A DNA stretch of 64,000 bases from Thalassovita gelatinovora (GTDB taxonomy: Bacteria > Pseudomonadota > Alphaproteobacteria > Rhodobacterales > Rhodobacteraceae), in assembly GCF_001458355.1 (NCBI RefSeq), contig NZ_CYSA01000019.1, positions 151,873 through 215,872 on the forward strand, written 5' to 3'. The stretch's first letter is position 1; each line of letters opens with the position of its first letter. A program made the translations under genes and the position numbers. Positions 1-8,121 of the stretch are shown in pieces. The notes beneath the pieces are model-generated. The model had not been told where the DNA came from, ran no database searches, and saw nothing but the letters and a program-made list of their open reading frames with translations.

Positions 1-1
1 T

Positions 2-328
2 TCACGCGACAAGATCAAGAAGCGCGAACGTGCCTTCCGGGTTCCGACATCGATCACTTTCGACAATGAAGGATCGGATATCTACACCATCATCGAGGTC
101 GATACCCGCGACCGGCCCGGTTTGCTGTTCGACCTGACCCGGACGCTGGCGGCCAACAACGTCTATATCGCCAGCGCGGTGATCGCGACCTATGGCGAAC
201 AGGTGGTCGACAGCTTCTATGTCAAGGATATGTTCGGGTTGAAATTCCATTCCGAACAGCGCCAGAAAACACTGGTGAAGAAGCTGCGCGATGCCATCGA
301 AAAAGGTGCTGAAAGGGCCAGATCGTGA
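2..328 (+). CDS. glnD: [Protein-PII] uridylyltransferase, C-terminal fragment
   Basis: Only the last 108 residues are in the window; the gene enters from the left edge in frame 2. The visible part is the C-terminal ACT domain of GlnD, with the stretch IYTIIEVDTRDRPGLLFDLTR typical of the second ACT repeat that senses glutamine. GlnD uridylylates and deuridylylates PII proteins and so couples nitrogen status to glutamine synthetase control in the cytoplasm. Its stop codon overlaps the GTG start of murJ, an arrangement common in Rhodobacteraceae. The nucleotidyltransferase and HD domains lie outside the window, so their integrity cannot be judged. Confidence 0.9.
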   Translation, partial: SRDKIKKRERAFRVPTSITFDNEGSDIYTIIEVDTRDRPGLLFDLTRTLAANNVYIASAVIATYGEQVVDSFYVKDMFGLKFHSEQRQKTLVKKLRDAIEKGAERARS

Positions 329-1875
329 AGCCGATCCGCTTGGTTTCCGGTTTTTTGACCGTCGGCATGTGGACCATGGCCAGCCGGATTCTGGGCTTCG
401 TTCGGGATGCGATAATCCTGAATTACCTTGGCACCGGCCCCGCCTATGAAGCCTATGTCGTCGCCTTCCGCCTGCCCAACATGTTCCGCCGCTTCTTTGC
501 CGAAGGGGCGTTCAACATGGCTTTCATTCCGCAATATTCCAAGCGGCTGGCAGGTGAGGGAGAAGAAAACGCCGACGCATTTGCCAGTCAGGCCTTTGCC
601 GGATTGGCGTCGGTACTGATCGCGCTGACGCTTCTGGCGCAGCTTGTGATGCCGTGGCTGATTTACGGATTGGCGTCGGGTTTTGCCGGTCAGGATCAAT
701 ATGATCTGTCCGTGGTCTTTGGCAGGATCGCCTTTCCCTATATCCTGTTCATTTCGCTGGCCGCGCTGTTATCCGGCGTCTTGAATGCCCATGGCCGGTT
801 TGCCGCCGCCGCTGCCGCTCCGGTCTTGTTGAATATTCTGGTGATCAGCGCGATGGTCGTTGCCGTGTTTGGCGGCTTCGATATCGCCTTTGCTTTGATC
901 TGGACCATCCCTGTTGCCGGGGTTGCGCAAATGGGTCTGGTTTGGATCGCGGCGCGGCGGTCGGGTTTTCAACTGACCTGGATGCGGCCACGCTGGACGC
1001 CCCAAATGCGCCGCTTGGTGCGGGTCGCGATTCCCGCCGCTTTGGCCGGTGGCGTGGTTCAGGTCAATCTGCTGGTGGGGCAGCAAGTGGCCAGCTACTT
1101 CGACCGCGCAGTAGGCTGGCTTTATGCCGCGGACCGGCTCTATCAGTTGCCGCTGGGCGTCGTTGGCATCGCCATCGGGATCGTTTTGCTGCCCGATCTG
1201 TCACGCCGCCTGAAAGACGCCGACGACACCGGGTCACGGGATGCGCTCAGCCGCGCGGCGGAAATATCGTTGGCGCTGACCATCCCTGCCGCCGTGGCGT
1301 TGGTGGTGATCCCGCTGCCGCTGGTTTCGGTCCTGTTTGAACGCGGCGCGACCCGCGCCGATGACAGCGCGGCCATCGCGGTGGCGGTGGCAATTTATGG
1401 CCTCGGCTTGCCCGCTTTCGTAATGCAGAAGATCCTGCAACCGCTGTTCTTCGCCCGCGAAGACACCCGCACGCCCTTTTATTATGCGCTGGTGGCGATG
1501 CTGGTAAACGCCACAGTTGCCATCGGGTTGGCCTTTGTCATCGGCTGGCTGGCTTCGGCCATTGCGACCACTTTGGCCGGTTGGGTGATGGTGGGTCTTT
1601 TGACAAAAGGGGCGCGCAGTTTTGGCGATGTGGCGCGGTTTGATTCCCGCTTTCGCGCCCGTATTTGGCGCATTGTCGCTGCCGCGCTGGCGATGGGGGC
1701 CATTTTATGGGGCGGCATGGTCCTGCTGACGCCGTTCCTTGGCATGGGCGGAATTCGCTATGGCGCGCTTGCCGTTTTGGTACTGTTGGGCATCGTCAGC
1801 TACTTCGCCATCGGTCAAATGATCGGCGCGTTCCGACTGTCCGAATTCAAACGCACGATGCGCCGGGGCTCCTGA
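325..1875 (+). CDS. murJ: Lipid II flippase MurJ (MviN family)
   Basis: A 516-residue polytopic inner-membrane protein of the MOP/MviN family, which flips lipid II across the membrane for peptidoglycan synthesis. The N-terminus carries the family signature (SRILGFVRDAII near residues 20-31, and the LPNMFRRFFAEGAF block near 50-63), followed by about 14 hydrophobic segments; the length is normal for the family. The GTG start overlaps the glnD stop by four bases (GTGA), suggesting translational coupling. No frameshift or missing segment is seen. Confidence 0.95.
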   Translation: MKPIRLVSGFLTVGMWTMASRILGFVRDAIILNYLGTGPAYEAYVVAFRLPNMFRRFFAEGAFNMAFIPQYSKRLAGEGEENADAFASQAFAGLASVLIALTLLAQLVMPWLIYGLASGFAGQDQYDLSVVFGRIAFPYILFISLAALLSGVLNAHGRFAAAAAAPVLLNILVISAMVVAVFGGFDIAFALIWTIPVAGVAQMGLVWIAARRSGFQLTWMRPRWTPQMRRLVRVAIPAALAGGVVQVNLLVGQQVASYFDRAVGWLYAADRLYQLPLGVVGIAIGIVLLPDLSRRLKDADDTGSRDALSRAAEISLALTIPAAVALVVIPLPLVSVLFERGATRADDSAAIAVAVAIYGLGLPAFVMQKILQPLFFAREDTRTPFYYALVAMLVNATVAIGLAFVIGWLASAIATTLAGWVMVGLLTKGARSFGDVARFDSRFRARIWRIVAAALAMGAILWGGMVLLTPFLGMGGIRYGALAVLVLLGIVSYFAIGQMIGAFRLSEFKRTMRRGS

Positions 1876-1889
1876 CCCCCACATCCCCT

Positions 1890-2573
1890 TCAGCGGTGGC
1901 GCATCCGGTCGCGCATCCGGCGCCAACCGCCCGGACAGACGAAGATCGACAGGACAAAACCCGAAACAAAACCGCCCAGATCAGCGACCCAATCGGGCTG
2001 AGACCCAAAGAGCAAACCAAAGACCAATTGGATTCCCATCAAGAACCCGATCAGTGAAAAGGCCCGTGTTTGCCGTTCGCCCAGCTGCCCCAACCGCAAC
2101 CATAACAAATAAGTGAACGCCCCGATCAACGCATAAGCCCCGGGAAACGCCCCGATCAACGGGATCGGTGTCTGCACCAGAACACCATACGCCAATGCCC
2201 CGATGACAGCCCCAACGACAAAAACCGCTAAAACCGCAACTTGGCTGAACACTTCTCCGACCATCTTGCCCAGCGCAAGAACCATCACCCCGGCAAACAG
2301 CGCTTGGGTGAAGCTGACATGGATAAAGGCGTAGGACAGCAACCGGATCACATGTTCGGCTGGCCAGCGCCCATTCGACAGCATCCAATCAAAGATATCC
2401 GAAGAAAAGGCATAGCGCTGCACCGCCTCCAATCGCCACCCCACCGCTTCGGGCCCGAAAAAGCCAGCACGCGCGCCAAGCTGAAACACCGCCTCGATTC
2501 CAACGATCAACAGGGCCAGGGCGGCGACCACCGGCGGCAAAGGATTCAGGGGGCTGTTATTGTGACTGCTCAT
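1890..2573 (-). CDS. Rhomboid-fold membrane protein, probably catalytically inactive
   Basis: 227 residues with about six hydrophobic segments and the general layout of a bacterial rhomboid protease. The start ATG at 2571-2573 is preceded by a purine-rich AGGAGAGCC; the open frame continues upstream only as antisense of trpS. The region that should contain the catalytic GxSG reads GAFPGA (141-146), and the second catalytic region reads VADLGGF (196-202), with Asp198 where active rhomboids have His. The oxyanion Asn in the second helix region is also absent (Ala94). The fold is therefore recognisable while the Ser-His dyad is gone, so a role as an inactive rhomboid-like binder is inferred. It lies between murJ (convergent) and trpS (divergent). 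Confidence 0.75.
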   Translation of the reverse strand: MSSHNNSPLNPLPPVVAALALLIVGIEAVFQLGARAGFFGPEAVGWRLEAVQRYAFSSDIFDWMLSNGRWPAEHVIRLLSYAFIHVSFTQALFAGVMVLALGKMVGEVFSQVAVLAVFVVGAVIGALAYGVLVQTPIPLIGAFPGAYALIGAFTYLLWLRLGQLGERQTRAFSLIGFLMGIQLVFGLLFGSQPDWVADLGGFVSGFVLSIFVCPGGWRRMRDRMRHR

Positions 2574-2645
2574 CGGGCTCTCCTTGACGGGCCATTGGGC
2601 CATGGGTAAGCCAGCCGCACAGATAAATCCAGACGGAGATGTACC

Positions 2646-3692
2646 ATGTCGGATGCGGTCCAAACGCAATCCACCCCGAATGCCGGTTTCACCCCCCGGG
2701 TCTTTTCGGGCATCCAACCCACAGGCAACTTGCATTTGGGAAATTATCTCGGCGCGCTCAAACGCTTCGCCGATGCTCAGAACAAGGGCATTCAATCGAT
2801 CTATTGCATGGTCGACCTGCATGCGATCACCGTCTGGCAGGACCCTGCCGATTTGGCCCGCGCCACCCGCGAATTGTGCGCCGGCTTCATCGCCGCTGGC
2901 ATCGACCCGGAAAAATCGATTCTGTTCAACCAGAGCCAGGTGCCCGAACACACCCAGTTGGCCTGGATCTTCAACTGCGTCGCCCGGTTGGGCTGGATGC
3001 AGCGGATGACCCAGTTCAAGGACAAAGCGGGCAAGAACGCGCAGAATGCCTCGTTGGGGCTGCTTGCCTATCCGGCGCTGATGGCGGCCGACATCCTGGT
3101 CTATCACGCCACCCATGTGCCGGTGGGTGAGGACCAGAAACAACACCTGGAACTGACCCGCGACATCGCGATCAAGTTCAACCACGATTACGGCGTCGAT
3201 TTCTTTCCCATCACCGAACCGGTGATCGAGGGCGCGGCGACCCGCGTGATGTCGTTCCGCGACGGCACCAAGAAGATGTCGAAATCCGATCCGTCGGACA
3301 TGAGCCGGATCAACCTCACCGACGATGCCGATGCCATCGCCAAGAAGATCCGCAAGGCCAAGACCGATCCCGAACCGCTGCCCGACAGCATCGAGGGGCT
3401 AGAAGACCGCCCCGAGGCGCGCAACCTGGTCAACATCTACGCCGCGCTGGCAGATCTGACGCCGGAACAGGTGATCGCCGAACATGCTGGTCAGCAATTC
3501 GGAGCATTCAAACCGGCGCTCGCCGACCTTGCAGTAGCGAAGCTCGCGCCGATTTCGACCGAAATGTCGCGGCTGATGCAGGACCAGGGTGAAATCGACA
3601 GCATCCTGCGCCGCGGTGCCGACCGCGCCAGGGAAATCGCCACGCCGATCCTGCAGAAAACCTACGATATCACCGGCATGATCCGCTCGTGA
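2646..3692 (+). CDS. trpS: Tryptophan-tRNA ligase
   Basis: A 348-residue class I aminoacyl-tRNA synthetase that charges tRNA-Trp in the cytoplasm. Visible signatures are the N-terminal [17 protein letters not shown] block (HIGH-equivalent, about residues 22-38), CMVDLHAIT, and the KMSKS loop as KKMSKSD near residue 210. Length matches bacterial TrpS. An ATG preceded by GGAGATGTACC gives a reasonable start. It is divergent from the rhomboid-like gene. A 10-C tract and a structured dispersed repeat follow the stop codon. Confidence 0.97.
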   Translation: MSDAVQTQSTPNAGFTPRVFSGIQPTGNLHLGNYLGALKRFADAQNKGIQSIYCMVDLHAITVWQDPADLARATRELCAGFIAAGIDPEKSILFNQSQVPEHTQLAWIFNCVARLGWMQRMTQFKDKAGKNAQNASLGLLAYPALMAADILVYHATHVPVGEDQKQHLELTRDIAIKFNHDYGVDFFPITEPVIEGAATRVMSFRDGTKKMSKSDPSDMSRINLTDDADAIAKKIRKAKTDPEPLPDSIEGLEDRPEARNLVNIYAALADLTPEQVIAEHAGQQFGAFKPALADLAVAKLAPISTEMSRLMQDQGEIDSILRRGADRAREIATPILQKTYDITGMIRS

Positions 3693-3697
3693 ACCTT

Positions 3698-3707
3698 CCC
3701 CCCCCCC
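3698..3707. repeat. Poly-C tract (10 C) after trpS
   Basis: An uninterrupted run of ten C just downstream of the trpS stop codon. A comparable run of eleven C lies after the hybrid kinase gene ending at 32749. Both are outside coding sequence, so a phase-variation role is not indicated; length may vary or be miscalled. Confidence 0.6.
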
Positions 3708-3711
3708 GGGG

Positions 3712-3790
3712 CTTCTTCTGTTCTGAACAATATCCTCGGGGGTGAATTGGCCGAAGGCCAAGAGGGGGCAGAAAGCCCCCTCCTCCGCCC
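3712..3790 (+). repeat. Dispersed intergenic repeat, copy 1 (with hairpins)
   Basis: This segment shares with 18999-19079 a head CTTCTTCTGTTC...ATATCC.CGGGGGTG and a tail GGGGGCAG...CCTCCTCC. Between head and tail lies an inner hairpin, here TTGGCC-gaa-GGCCAA (3747-3761), and the tail itself forms GAGGGGGC-agaaa-GCCCCCTC (3762-3782). It sits between trpS and the convergent L,D-transpeptidase-like gene and may end both transcripts, though no U-tract follows. Confidence 0.65.
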
Positions 3791-3805
3791 CATCTCAACC
3801 GGTGC

Positions 3806-4351
3806 TCAGATCAGCCGGACCCGGGTTCCGACCGCCACCATGCCATACAGTTCGGCAATCATTTCATTATAAAGCCCGATGCAGCCATCCGATGACCGCC
3901 GACCGATTTTGCGCGTGTCATGCGTGCCGTGGATTCGGTAATATTGCCAACTGAGATACAGCGCATGTGTCCCCAGCGGATTTTCCGGACCGGCTGGGAT
4001 CATCGGTGGCAAGCTTGGGTCGCGTTCGCGCATCGACGGCGTCGGTGTCCATGTCGGCCCTTCTTTCTTGCGCACGACCTTGGTGTATCCCAACCGCGTC
4101 AGATCCTCGCTCAGCGGAACCGAGGTGGGAAAGATCCGGTAGATCGATTCATCCGCGTTCCAGAAATGCAAAGCCCGCGACGCGGTATCCGCGATGATCA
4201 GCCCCCCGCCCAGATCCTCGAAATGATCGCGCCAGTCGACACGTTTGAAACTGGATACGTTGTGCCGAACCGTCTCGACCGCCAATGCGGGACTGGCCAG
4301 TCCTGCCAACCCTGTGGCGAGAACCGTTCGTCGCGATATCTTGGGTGCCAT
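3806..4351 (-). CDS. L,D-transpeptidase-family (YkuD) protein, secreted
   Basis: 181 residues. The start at 4349-4351 gives a twin-arginine-like leader (SRRTVLATGLAGLASPALA, about residues 6-24), so export is likely. The C-terminal half has YkuD features: PAGPENPLGTHALYL and the catalytic stretch with HGTH (141-144) followed by SSDGCIGLYNE with Cys157. Active L,D-transpeptidases normally read (S/T)HGC, with a polar residue two positions after Cys; here Asp155 replaces the His. A cell-wall cross-linking or binding role in the periplasm follows from the family. Activity is uncertain because of the altered motif. It is divergent from the aminotransferase gene. Confidence 0.8.
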   Translation of the reverse strand: MAPKISRRTVLATGLAGLASPALAVETVRHNVSSFKRVDWRDHFEDLGGGLIIADTASRALHFWNADESIYRIFPTSVPLSEDLTRLGYTKVVRKKEGPTWTPTPSMRERDPSLPPMIPAGPENPLGTHALYLSWQYYRIHGTHDTRKIGRRSSDGCIGLYNEMIAELYGMVAVGTRVRLI

Positions 4352-4533
4352 TGATGTCTCCTGTTCGCTTGCTTCAGGGACAAATTGAGCAAAAGGCACC
4401 TATTCGCAATTCACAAGATGGTGTGGCATCGTGGCCGCCTATGCACCGCCATCGCCGAACCTCTTGCCCCGGTGATCTACGGTATGGACCTTCCCCGTGC
4501 GCGCCCCTAGTCTGCGCCACGAAGGAGAAGACC

Positions 4534-5397
4534 ATGGCACTCAGCAATACGATCCGCACCTATTTCAAAGACACCTGGCATCAGGGGGACTACCCTGTGA
4601 TGAATGCCGCCGATCATGGCGCGTGGCTGGGCAGTACCGTATTTGACGGGGCCCGGTTCGTTGATGGTTTGACACCCGATCTGGACGCCCATTGCGCCCG
4701 GGTGAACCGATCCGCCAAGGCGTTGATGATCGAACCCACGGTGTCGGATGAAGACATGGTCGATCTGGTCCACGAGGGCCTGCGCGGTTTCGACAAAGGT
4801 ACCGCAGTCTATATCCGCCCGATGTATTGGGCGATACATGGTGATAGCACTGGCATCATGCCGATGGCCGGCGAAACCGGATTTGCAATTTCTCTGGAAG
4901 CCGTGCCAATGGCCCCGGCCGAAGCGGCCACCACGTTGACCCGCACCCGGTTCCGTCGCCCGGTGCTGGAAAACGCGGTCTGCAATGCCAAGGCGGGCTG
5001 CCTTTATCCCAACAATGCCCGGATGATCGCCGAAGCGAAATCGAAAGGCTTCGGCAATGCCTTGGTCGCCGACGCGATGGGCAATGTCGCCGAAAGCGCC
5101 ACCGCGAATGTTTTCATGGTCCGCGATGGCGAGGTTTTCACACCGATCGGAAACGGCACTTTCCTGTCCGGGATCACCCGAGCGCGTCATATCAAGAACC
5201 TGCGCGCGGATGGGTTCAAGGTTCATGAAGCCGTGTTGACCTTCGAGGATTTCGAACAGGCTGACGAAGTGTTCCTGTCGGGCAACATGAACAAGGTCAC
5301 CCCGGTCACCGCGCTGGACGACACAACCTACGCCGTCGGCCCGATCACCAAACGCGCCCGCGAACTTTACTGGGACTGGGCCCATTCGAAGGGCTGA
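4534..5397 (+). CDS. ilvE: Branched-chain amino acid aminotransferase-like (class IV)
   Basis: 287 residues, class IV PLP-dependent aminotransferase that would interconvert branched-chain amino acids and their 2-oxo acids. The ATG at 4534 follows GAAGGAG at 4521-4527; longer upstream reading has no support. Seen: GSTVFDGAR near residue 33, the PLP lysine in NAKAG (Lys153), and the phosphate-binding region GNVAESATANVFMV and GTFLSGITRARHI. Length is shorter than E. coli IlvE (about 309) but usual for this Rhodobacteraceae group. D-amino acid transaminase or 4-amino-4-deoxychorismate lyase belong to the same fold and are less likely from the motifs. Confidence 0.85.
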   Translation: MALSNTIRTYFKDTWHQGDYPVMNAADHGAWLGSTVFDGARFVDGLTPDLDAHCARVNRSAKALMIEPTVSDEDMVDLVHEGLRGFDKGTAVYIRPMYWAIHGDSTGIMPMAGETGFAISLEAVPMAPAEAATTLTRTRFRRPVLENAVCNAKAGCLYPNNARMIAEAKSKGFGNALVADAMGNVAESATANVFMVRDGEVFTPIGNGTFLSGITRARHIKNLRADGFKVHEAVLTFEDFEQADEVFLSGNMNKVTPVTALDDTTYAVGPITKRARELYWDWAHSKG

Positions 5398-5460
5398 GCA
5401 GAGCCCCTGAGACACCATCAGGCCGGGCAGGAATTTGGGCGCAGCTGTTGAATGCCCCGC

Positions 5461-5895
5461 CTAAAGCCCGGCCAGCAATCCTCGCGCTGCGGCTTCGATC
5501 AGGTCCAGAACACCGTTGAAATCGCGTGTATAATAGGGATCGGGGACCTCTGAAACGCCCCGATCAGCATATTCTGCAAACCGCCGCACCGGCGTTTCGC
5601 TACCGTCGGGCCGCAGGTTTTCGATATTGGCCAGGTTGTCCCGATCCATCGCCAGAATCAGGTCAAACCTGTTGAAATCCAAAACCGTGAACTGCCGTGC
5701 CCTCAGTTCGGACAAATCAACCTGACGCTGCAGGGCGGCCTTCTGCATCGGGCCATACGGCGCTTCGCCCACATGCCAATTCGACGTGCCCGCGCTGTCG
5801 AGCCGCAATTCAGGTGCCAATTTGCGCATCACCCCCTCGGCTGCGGGGGATCGGCAGATGTTTCCAAGGCAAACGAACAGGATATGGCTGGTCAC
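5461..5895 (-). CDS. Low molecular weight protein-tyrosine phosphatase
   Basis: 144 residues. The GTG start at 5893-5895 is placed by AAGGAG six bases upstream and by the phosphatase loop lying right at the N-terminus: CLGNICRS, with nucleophile Cys9 and Arg15 of the C(X)5R motif. The general-acid region VPDPYY is near the C-terminus. These cytoplasmic enzymes dephosphorylate tyrosine residues (or arsenate in related families). It is divergently transcribed from the sirtuin gene, with 43 bases between the starts. No exopolysaccharide or arsenic genes are adjacent, so the substrate is unknown. Confidence 0.9.
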   Translation of the reverse strand: MTSHILFVCLGNICRSPAAEGVMRKLAPELRLDSAGTSNWHVGEAPYGPMQKAALQRQVDLSELRARQFTVLDFNRFDLILAMDRDNLANIENLRPDGSETPVRRFAEYADRGVSEVPDPYYTRDFNGVLDLIEAAARGLLAGL

Positions 5896-5938
5896 AGGGG
5901 GCTCCTTTACGGCACAGTATCTAGGGTAAGGGGGAGAG

Positions 5939-6631
5939 ATGGAAAAGATCGTTATTCTGACCGGCGCGGGCATTTCCGCTGAAAGCGGCCTTGGTACTTT
6001 TCGTGACGAAGGCGGGCTTTGGGCGCAACACCGGATCGAAGATGTGGCAACACCCGAAGGGTTTGCCCGCAATCCGCAGCTGGTGCACGACTTTTACAAT
6101 GCGCGGCGCTTGCAAGCCACCCGTTCCCTGCCCAATTCCGCCCACACCGCGCTGGCCCTGCTGGAGGCCGAGCATCCCGCGCAAGTGATCATCATCACCC
6201 AGAATGTGGACGGGTTGCACGAAGCGGCCGGATCGCGCACGGTGCTGCATATGCATGGCCGTTTGGCGGGGGCACTTTGCGCCAAATGCGGTCACCGCTG
6301 GGCCGCACCCGACGCCATGCGGCCCGATGATCCGTGCCCGGCCTGTTCCACCCCTGCAACCCGGCCCGATATCGTCTGGTTTGGTGAAATCCCCTATCAC
6401 ATGGGTGAAATCTGGGACCATCTGCGCGACGCCGATCTGTTCGCCGCCATTGGTACATCAGGCGAAGTCTATCCCGCTGCGGCCTTTGTGCAAGATGCCG
6501 ACCGCCATGGAGCACATACGGTGGAACTGAATCTGGAACCCTCGTCGGTCGTGTCCGATTTTTCCGAAACCCATTTCGGAAAAGCGACCGAAACCGTACC
6601 GCTATGGGTGAAAAACCTGCTGAACGGCTGA
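5939..6631 (+). CDS. cobB: NAD-dependent protein deacylase, Sir2 family
   Basis: 230 residues, a compact bacterial sirtuin. The NAD-binding GAGISAESGLGTFRD sits at residues 9-23, TQNVDGLHEAAG and the catalytic His in LHMHG follow, then a four-cysteine zinc module (CAKCG and CPAC) and RPDIVWFGE. It removes acyl groups from lysines using NAD in the cytoplasm. A GGGGAGAG stretch precedes the ATG. It is convergent with the copper operon, with a shared hairpin at 6666-6692 between them. Confidence 0.93.
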   Translation: MEKIVILTGAGISAESGLGTFRDEGGLWAQHRIEDVATPEGFARNPQLVHDFYNARRLQATRSLPNSAHTALALLEAEHPAQVIIITQNVDGLHEAAGSRTVLHMHGRLAGALCAKCGHRWAAPDAMRPDDPCPACSTPATRPDIVWFGEIPYHMGEIWDHLRDADLFAAIGTSGEVYPAAAFVQDADRHGAHTVELNLEPSSVVSDFSETHFGKATETVPLWVKNLLNG

Positions 6632-6665
6632 AGCCAGCTTCGGGTCCGGGCAGAGCTGAAACGAA

Positions 6666-6692
6666 AACAGCCGGGTACGAAACCCGGCTGTT
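6666..6692 (-). terminator. Rho-independent terminator of the copper operon
   Basis: An 11-bp perfect stem AACAGCCGGGT / ACCCGGCTGTT with a 5-base loop. Read on the minus strand it is followed by TTTTCGTTTC, so it best serves the PCuAC gene; on the plus strand it could also help end cobB. Confidence 0.8.
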
Positions 6693-6728
6693 GCGTTGCC
6701 AAAACGGTCCTATGGACCGGTTGCCGAC

Positions 6729-7238
6729 TTAGTTCGACGGTTGGCCCATTTTCATTTTTCCATGCCCCATCTTGCTGTGATCCATGTTACCAGCCATCGG
6801 CTTGCGGTTCAGGTCGACCGGTACTTCGACGACGACATCGCCCGCCTTTTCAAAGCTCAGGGTCACAGTGACGATCGCGTCTTGTTCGAACGGGGCTTTC
6901 AGGCCCAGGAACATCACGTGTTTGCCACCGCGCTGCATGGCAATCATGCCGTCCTTGGGCAGATCGAAGCCTTCTTCCACATGCACCATCTTCATCACGC
7001 CATCGGCGTTTTCCATATGGGTATGCAGTTCTACCCGTTCGGCTGCGTCCGAGCTGGCCGAAACCAGATGATCGTCCTGACCGGTTTGGTTTTCGATCAT
7101 CATGAAGGCCGCGCCGGAATTCGACATCATCGACGATGCGCGGGCATAAGGGTCTTTGACCATGATACCGTCTGCAAAGGCGGGGACGGCAAGAACAGTG
7201 GCCGCAACGGCGGCGAAAATGGTGGATTTGAACGACAT
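6729..7238 (-). CDS. Periplasmic copper chaperone PCu(A)C
   Basis: 169 residues with an N-terminal signal peptide (AAVAATVLAVPAFA). The start ATG at 7236-7238 is preceded by AAGGAGCGATCC. The PCuAC (DUF461) motif H(M)X10MX21HXM is visible as HTHMEN...MVHV...KHVMFLGLKAP. These proteins deliver Cu(I) to the CuA site of cytochrome c oxidase in the periplasm. The C-terminus has an extra Met/His-rich tail (MAGNMDHSKMGHGKMKM) that looks like a second copper-binding segment. It is second in a two-gene minus-strand operon after the DUF2946-like gene (50-base gap). Confidence 0.9.
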   Translation of the reverse strand: MSFKSTIFAAVAATVLAVPAFADGIMVKDPYARASSMMSNSGAAFMMIENQTGQDDHLVSASSDAAERVELHTHMENADGVMKMVHVEEGFDLPKDGMIAMQRGGKHVMFLGLKAPFEQDAIVTVTLSFEKAGDVVVEVPVDLNRKPMAGNMDHSKMGHGKMKMGQPSN

Positions 7239-7288
7239 GGATCGCTCCTTTTTTTTGACGGTTGGATAAATGTTTGGATTTCGAGTTG

Positions 7289-7639
7289 TCAAAAAATCGC
7301 AGGTGGCCCGCGGGCGGTTGCGGGAACGATATCGCCCATGGCCACCACCCTGCCGGTTTCGATCTGCAACGTGACCACCTGCCCCAAGGGACGCAAGAAC
7401 TGGAGAGGCGGTCCCTCATGCAGCGCGAAAAGTGATAAGGCATAATCGGGACAAATATGCGGCTTGCCCACCGGCTGACCGTTTTGATCGACCAATACCG
7501 ATATCGGGCCGAATCCGGTGCACAGAACAATCTCACCCGCGGCATTGGGCATACCACGCGCTACCGCCATCGACTGACCGGTCAAGGTCAGCAGCGCAGC
7601 CAGCACAAGGGCAAGATATGAGCGCAACACCGGTTTCAT
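7289..7639 (-). CDS. Small secreted protein resembling DUF2946, copper operon
   Basis: 116 residues. The ATG at 7637-7639 gives a clean signal peptide (LRSYLALVLAALLTLTGQSMA). The mature part contains EIVLCTGFG, a G-x-P-V turn and HICPDYALSLF, close to DUF2946 proteins, which usually read H-x-CPDC; here the second Cys of that pair is Tyr. Position directly upstream of PCu(A)C suggests a role in periplasmic copper handling, which is inference from context. No transmembrane segment is seen besides the leader. Confidence 0.65.
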   Translation of the reverse strand: MKPVLRSYLALVLAALLTLTGQSMAVARGMPNAAGEIVLCTGFGPISVLVDQNGQPVGKPHICPDYALSLFALHEGPPLQFLRPLGQVVTLQIETGRVVAMGDIVPATARGPPAIF

Positions 7640-7689
7640 CAAAGCAGATATATTGTGCTGAACGAGAATGTGAAAGCGACAAAAGGAAA

Positions 7690-7717
7690 CAGCCCCGCCG
7701 GGTATCCGGCAGGGCTG
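7690..7717 (-). terminator. Rho-independent terminator of rpmB
   Basis: Stem CAGCCCCGCCGG / CCGGCAGGGCTG with one internal C-A mismatch and a 3-base loop, 25 bases after the rpmB stop on the minus strand. It is followed in that direction by GTTTCCTTTTG. Confidence 0.75.
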
Positions 7718-7742
7718 CACCAATTCGAGATGTCAAAAAGAC

Positions 7743-8030
7743 TTAGGCTGTGGCTTGTGCCTTGGCGATGTCTTTTTTGATCTTCAGCGCGTTGGCCGAC
7801 AGTTCGGTATCCTTGGCTTTGGCCAAGAACGCGTCCAGCCCACCACGGTGATCAACCGAGCGCAAAGCAGCGGCGGTGATGCGCATCTTGAAACCGCGAC
7901 CCAAGGTTTCGGATTGCAGCGTAACGTCGTTCAGGTTGGGCAGGAAACGACGCTTGTTTTTGTTGTTGGCGTGGCTGACATTGTTGCCAGACATCGGGCC
8001 TTTACCGGTCAGTTCGCAGCGGCGCGACAT
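7743..8030 (-). CDS. rpmB: 50S ribosomal protein L28
   Basis: 95 residues, the normal size for alphaproteobacterial L28. The N-terminus [30 protein letters not shown] pattern (here [14 protein letters not shown]) identifies it. It binds 23S rRNA in the large subunit. The gene is monocistronic, with its own terminator at 7690-7717, and lies 91 bases from the end of the ABC exporter gene, which is transcribed in the same direction upstream of it. Confidence 0.97.
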   Translation of the reverse strand: MSRRCELTGKGPMSGNNVSHANNKNKRRFLPNLNDVTLQSETLGRGFKMRITAAALRSVDHRGGLDAFLAKAKDTELSANALKIKKDIAKAQATA

Positions 8031-8121
8031 GTGTCTATCCTCGTCTCATCAACGGAGCACTTCCGGCCCCTACAACATAAATGGACGCCGCCGCAGGCAG
8101 CGCCCTGAATTCCGTTTCGCG

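Noticed and set aside
2574..3185. N-terminal extension of the rhomboid-like gene into trpS
   Set aside because: The extension is antisense to trpS; the internal ATG at 2571-2573 has a ribosome site and begins the membrane protein.
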